Positions 20,221 through 22,696 of a stretch of 22,696 nucleotides of DNA are shown here, in pieces. The notes under the pieces were generated by a model. That model was not told the DNA's origin and made no database searches. It was given only the letters and a program-made list of their open reading frames with translations. The stretch comes from a virus. Numbering within the stretch: the stretch's first letter is position 1; each line of letters begins with the position of its first letter. The position numbers and the translations under genes are program-made. The stretch lies in the IMG/VR virus record IMGVR_UViG_3300017605_000139, positions 1-22,696 of that record. One strand, given 5' to 3'.

Positions 20221-21588
20221 CTACCACGGGCTCGACAGCGCCGAGTCGTCCAGCACCGTCCTGGCCCTGTCCGCGAGCCTCGGCGGGAGGTTCGGCATCG
20301 TCGGCGTGAGCAGCAGGGCATCGTAGGCCGACGACAGCGCGTCCATCTGGTCGAGCAACTGCTTGCCGGGCGTGCCCTGCGGGTTCACGGCCTCAAGCTC
20401 GTCCAGCAGGCCCGACAGCGACCACCCGCCACGCACCAGGCGCACGTCCCCGATCTGCGCCGACGACGCCACCGGGCCGGCGCGGACGAACTTGTCACCC
20501 GTGGGCCTCACCCCCTCGCAGCGGTAGCCGCGCAGCAACCGCACGAGCGCCTCCACCTGGGCAATCCCGCCGCTCCCGGGCTCCTGCTCGATCACCACCC
20601 GCACGCCCTTGCCGTCGCGCTCGGCCGTCTCCCGGATCACCCGGTCGCGCTCGCCCGGCGTCCACCGACCCACCACCACGTCGTCCACGTACATGCGACC
20701 GTCCTGAGCCTTCGCGGCCCGAACGCCGGCCGTTCGCTTCGCTTCGGGGGCCTCGCTCGCCGCCAGGTCCCACGCGCGCACACGAGCCAGCGTCGTGCCC
20801 GGGATCGCGTCCACAATGCGGAACCACTCGCGCTTGAAGAACGACCCGCCGTGCCGGGCCGTCCAGTCGCCGTCCTCGAGCTGCTTTCGCGTCACGGGAT
20901 CGAGGCGCGCGAGGCTCTTGCGGTAGGCCTCCACGTCAAGCTTCGGGTTGTCGGCGAGCCTGGCAGGGATGAACAGGCGCCGCTCGTTCGTGTCGGCGTT
21001 CCACGGGCTGTCCATGAAGTCGCGCTTGACCCACTCGTGGCCGTCGCCGCCGGGGTTGGAGGTCGAGCGCATACGCAGCCGCACCCTCGACAGCGGGCCG
21101 GATTCGGGGCGCCTGAGTCGCGAGAACAGGTAGCGGTACTGCAGCTCGCGGTGCTGCGTGAGCTCGTCCACGCCGATCATGGAGAGCTGCGACCCCTGGT
21201 AGCGCAGATGGTCGGTCGGGTCGGACAGGTAGCCGAACGAGAGCGAGGCGCCGCTCGGGAACGTCCACCGCGACTCCGAGCCGTTCCACTTCGCCTTCGT
21301 GGACCCGAGCCACTCATGGGAGATTGGGATCAGGCAGCCGGGAAGCGACAGGTCCATGAACGACTTGCGGATGAGCAGGGCCGCGTAGCCCGGCGTCTCG
21401 ACATCGGCCAGCGCGTCCATGAGGATGGCGAAGGTCTTCCCTCCACCCGCGCTCCCTCCGAACAGCACCTCGCTATTCGTGGAGAGCAGGAACACGGCCT
21501 GCGCCTCGTTGGGGAACACGGGCACGTAGGGGTTCGTGCCGAGGCGCAGCGAGGTCATCAGCGCGACGCGGTCGGGGGAGAGCGTCAC
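20221..21588 (-). CDS. terL: Terminase large subunit (455 aa)
   Basis: The GTG at 21588 overlaps the upstream TGA by four bases. It is the ATPase/nuclease motor that packages DNA into proheads. ATPase domain: Walker A GGSAGGGKT (44-52), Walker B IGVDE (138-142), coupling motif SNPGG followed by HEWVK (177-188). Nuclease domain (RNase H-like): RAWDLA with Asp274, VVIEQEPGSGG with Glu334, and DQMDA (413-417) as the third acidic site. The RAGPVASSAQIGDVRLVRGG segment (369-388) is also typical. The length is normal and all catalytic positions appear intact. It binds the portal encoded further downstream. Confidence 0.95.
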   Translation of the reverse strand: MTLSPDRVALMTSLRLGTNPYVPVFPNEAQAVFLLSTNSEVLFGGSAGGGKTFAILMDALADVETPGYAALLIRKSFMDLSLPGCLIPISHEWLGSTKAKWNGSESRWTFPSGASLSFGYLSDPTDHLRYQGSQLSMIGVDELTQHRELQYRYLFSRLRRPESGPLSRVRLRMRSTSNPGGDGHEWVKRDFMDSPWNADTNERRLFIPARLADNPKLDVEAYRKSLARLDPVTRKQLEDGDWTARHGGSFFKREWFRIVDAIPGTTLARVRAWDLAASEAPEAKRTAGVRAAKAQDGRMYVDDVVVGRWTPGERDRVIRETAERDGKGVRVVIEQEPGSGGIAQVEALVRLLRGYRCEGVRPTGDKFVRAGPVASSAQIGDVRLVRGGWSLSGLLDELEAVNPQGTPGKQLLDQMDALSSAYDALLLTPTMPNLPPRLADRARTVLDDSALSSPW

Positions 21589-21740
21589 TCGGGCCAGTCA
21601 GGAAGCACGATGGGCCGCCACTCAAACAGCGCGGGATCGTGCATCGCGTTGATCTTCACGTTGAGCAGCACGCGCGTCGTGCCGCGCTCGCGGAGGTCGC
21701 ACACCGTCCCGATCGGTGGGAGGCCTGGGGTCCAGGTCAT
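21585..21740 (-). CDS. Unknown small protein upstream of terL (51 aa)
   Basis: The ATG at 21740 overlaps the previous TGA by four bases (ATGA) and its own TGA overlaps the terminase GTG. The product has Trp/Pro-rich ends (MTWTPGLPPIGTVCDLRERG and EWRPIVLPDWPE) and a central strand TRVLLNVKINAM. It is probably a compact beta protein. The strict coupling on both sides supports translation. There is no sign that it is a terminase small subunit. Confidence 0.62.
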   Translation of the reverse strand: MTWTPGLPPIGTVCDLRERGTTRVLLNVKINAMHDPALFEWRPIVLPDWPE

Positions 21741-22012
21741 GGGAGCAGGCGCGCTCCGCGCACGCGCAGATCGCCTGACAGCGACTCGGCTTGGATCGTG
21801 TCGTCATCGCCGAGTCGGATAGTCCGAGAATCGGCTAACGCATCTCGCACGAACGCCCGCAGCGCCAGCACCTCGACGGAAAGTGTCTGGACCTGCGCAT
21901 TCGCCTGCGCGAGGTTCAGCCCGTCGCGCAACGACCCGTCAGGCGCGGGAAGCGGACCGCGCTCCCAGCCTTGCAATACCTCATCCGGCACCGGCACGAG
22001 GGGGTCATTCAT
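21737..22012 (-). CDS. Unknown helical protein (91 aa)
   Basis: The ATG at 22012 overlaps the previous gene by eight bases (ATGAATGA). A longer in-frame start would cover that gene. After a Pro-rich start (MNDPLVPVPDEVLQGWERG), residues about 30-60 are helical with coiled-coil character (LNLAQANAQVQTLSVEVLALRAFVRDAL), followed by a short beta part ending GARLLP. It might be a small multimerising protein. A terminase small subunit is conceivable by position, but no HTH is visible. Confidence 0.62.
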   Translation of the reverse strand: MNDPLVPVPDEVLQGWERGPLPAPDGSLRDGLNLAQANAQVQTLSVEVLALRAFVRDALADSRTIRLGDDDTIQAESLSGDLRVRGARLLP

Positions 22013-22166
22013 GGACGTGCTCCGCGAGGTCTGCGATCGTTTCGCCGCACCGCAAGCAGACGAGCGGCGTCCCGCCCAACACCGTGAATGGGGCCTCGAT
22101 GAATCGTCGAAACGCTTCCACGGAGGCAGGGTCCAGCGCCGGCGGGGTGTGGTTAGGGGTGGGCAT
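22005..22166 (-). CDS. Small zinc-finger-like protein (53 aa)
   Basis: The ATG at 22166 overlaps the previous gene by 14 bases, and the stop overlaps the next start by eight. After a Pro-rich leader and a helix (ASVEAFRRFIEA), the C-terminus has CLRC followed by a helix ending HVHE, i.e. Cys-x2-Cys, nine residues, His-x-His. This is the ligand pattern of a minimal zinc finger. Metal binding is inferred from residue spacing. The partner, protein or DNA, is unknown. Confidence 0.58.
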   Translation of the reverse strand: MPTPNHTPPALDPASVEAFRRFIEAPFTVLGGTPLVCLRCGETIADLAEHVHE

Positions 22167-22341
22167 GGCGCGGTCCTCCCCACTTCCGCACTCCCTCGAT
22201 CATCCACGCGGTCAGTTCGCGCATCTGTTGGGCCTCTCGCGCTCCTGGAACTGGAATCGCGTAGGAGCGCGCGCCGTCAGGCCAAACACGGACGGGCTGC
22301 GTTGCGCGCAAGTGTCCGGTCCACACGCGGGGCTCACCCAT
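22153..22341 (-). CDS. Unknown small protein (62 aa)
   Basis: The ATG at 22341 overlaps the upstream gene by eight bases (ATGGGTGA). The product has a Trp/Arg-rich N-terminal half (PRVWTGHLRATQPVRVWPDG) and a helix (AREAQQMRELTAWMIEGVRKWGG). No family recognised. The tight overlaps on both sides suggest it is translated. Confidence 0.55.
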   Translation of the reverse strand: MGEPRVWTGHLRATQPVRVWPDGARSYAIPVPGAREAQQMRELTAWMIEGVRKWGGPRHAHP

Positions 22342-22588
22342 CGCTCTGCACTCCCTCGGGCCCCTCGCTGTACCGAAGGTGCGCGTTCACCTCGGACACG
22401 TTGCGGTGCTGCACGCTCTCAGGCGCGGCGCCCATGCGGCGCCGACCGCCGATTGCCGGGACATCGAACAGCCCCGAGCCGTCCGCACCGAGCCCGCGAT
22501 ACCGAGCCTGCTTGAAGAAGTAGAGCCCGTCCACGAGGACATCACACACGCACGCCTCGCTGGGCAGGCCGGGAAGCCATTCGCTCAC
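22334..22588 (-). CDS. Unknown small protein (84 aa)
   Basis: GTG start at 22588 with AAGAAAGCGAGG ahead of it as a weak ribosome site. The start resembles small phage proteins that begin with a Trp-Leu-Pro pattern followed by VLVDGLYFF-like strands (MSEWLPGLPSEACVCDVLVD). The last 30 residues are charged and probably flexible. No family can be assigned with confidence. Confidence 0.55.
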   Translation of the reverse strand: MSEWLPGLPSEACVCDVLVDGLYFFKQARYRGLGADGSGLFDVPAIGGRRRMGAAPESVQHRNVSEVNAHLRYSEGPEGVQSDG

Positions 22589-22696
22589 GGGGCCTCGCTT
22601 TCTTGGTGACGATGTGTAGGCTGAGTGGGCGGTGGAGGGGATAGATGCCGGGATGAGTGGGCCTTACGCATGGCGTGCCTCACGAATCGCGGCGGC
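22585..22696 (-). other. Right edge: ends of one or two upstream coding frames
   Basis: The minus-strand frame ending TGA at 22585 overlaps the GTG of the 84-aa gene (GTGA) and is open to the edge. It may begin at an ATG at 22671, giving a 28-aa Pro/His-rich peptide (MRKAHSSRHLSPPPP...). Another frame ends TAA at 22664 with AAAIREARHA, which looks like the end of a helical protein, and overlaps that ATG by eight bases. Which of these is real cannot be decided without upstream sequence. Confidence 0.35.

Noticed and set aside
19936-21822. 628-residue open frame on the plus strand
   Set aside because: Antisense to the terminase and winged-helix genes, which have clear motifs. The composition is that of a shadow frame.
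1-22696. CRISPR arrays, tRNAs, rRNAs, IS elements
   Set aside because: No regularly spaced direct repeats, cloverleaf-like sequence, rRNA-like stretch or transposase motif was seen on either strand when reading by eye.

Overview
The window is part of a tailed double-stranded DNA bacteriophage or prophage (Caudoviricetes). It is GC-rich, roughly two-thirds GC by eye. Every gene I can support lies on the minus strand, so the transcriptional order runs from the right edge to the left edge. The tightly packed genes form one late packaging, head and tail operon. There is no rRNA, tRNA, CRISPR, IS element, integrase, replication gene or lysis gene, and no stretch over 300 bases lacks a gene. The sequence does not identify the host.

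Right to left: (1) 21585-22588, five small unknown genes with overlapping ends, leading into (2) the large terminase (20221-21588). (3) A winged-helix protein ending in a CPHC motif (19845-20180), then a 118-base gap, the largest in the window. (4) Head block, 10391-19726: an 85-aa protein, a Mu gp29/DUF935-type portal, an Ig plus lectin-like protein with YPPQG repeats, a small unknown gene, a 29-aa membrane peptide, a Mu F-type minor head protein, a 76-aa HTH protein, two beta-rich virion proteins, a 70-aa protein, a prohead protease/scaffold with a probable nested scaffold start, a decoration-type protein, a Mu gpT-type major capsid protein, a 165-aa unknown and a gp36-like connector. (5) Junction, 7674-10381: a 449-aa beta-rich virion protein, a gpG-like virion morphogenesis protein and a PD-(D/E)XK-type nuclease-like protein. 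(6) Tail block, 1-7674: a possible tail tube protein, two small ORFs in the place of tail chaperones, a protein with an FN3-like domain, a very short glycine-rich tape-measure candidate, a 486-aa distal tail protein, a 721-aa hub-like protein, and a fibre/adhesin-like protein with a proline-rich tail that runs off the left edge.

The head module follows the Mu scheme (DUF935 portal, F-like head protein, I/Z-type protease plus scaffold, gpT-type capsid, gp36-like connector). No Mu sheath or Mu baseplate gene is visible, so the particle is most likely a mosaic of a Mu-type head with a non-contractile, possibly short, tail.

The genes show two translation styles. Many junctions are GTGA/ATGA or 1-base overlaps that imply coupling. 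Most of the genes expected at high copy (major capsid, decoration and beta-rich virion proteins) instead have free-standing Shine-Dalgarno sequences after short gaps. The most interesting items are the nuclease-like protein at the head-tail junction, the nested scaffold, the Ig/lectin protein with YPPQG repeats between portal and minor head protein, the two small DNA-binding proteins inside the virion operon, and the short tape-measure candidate.
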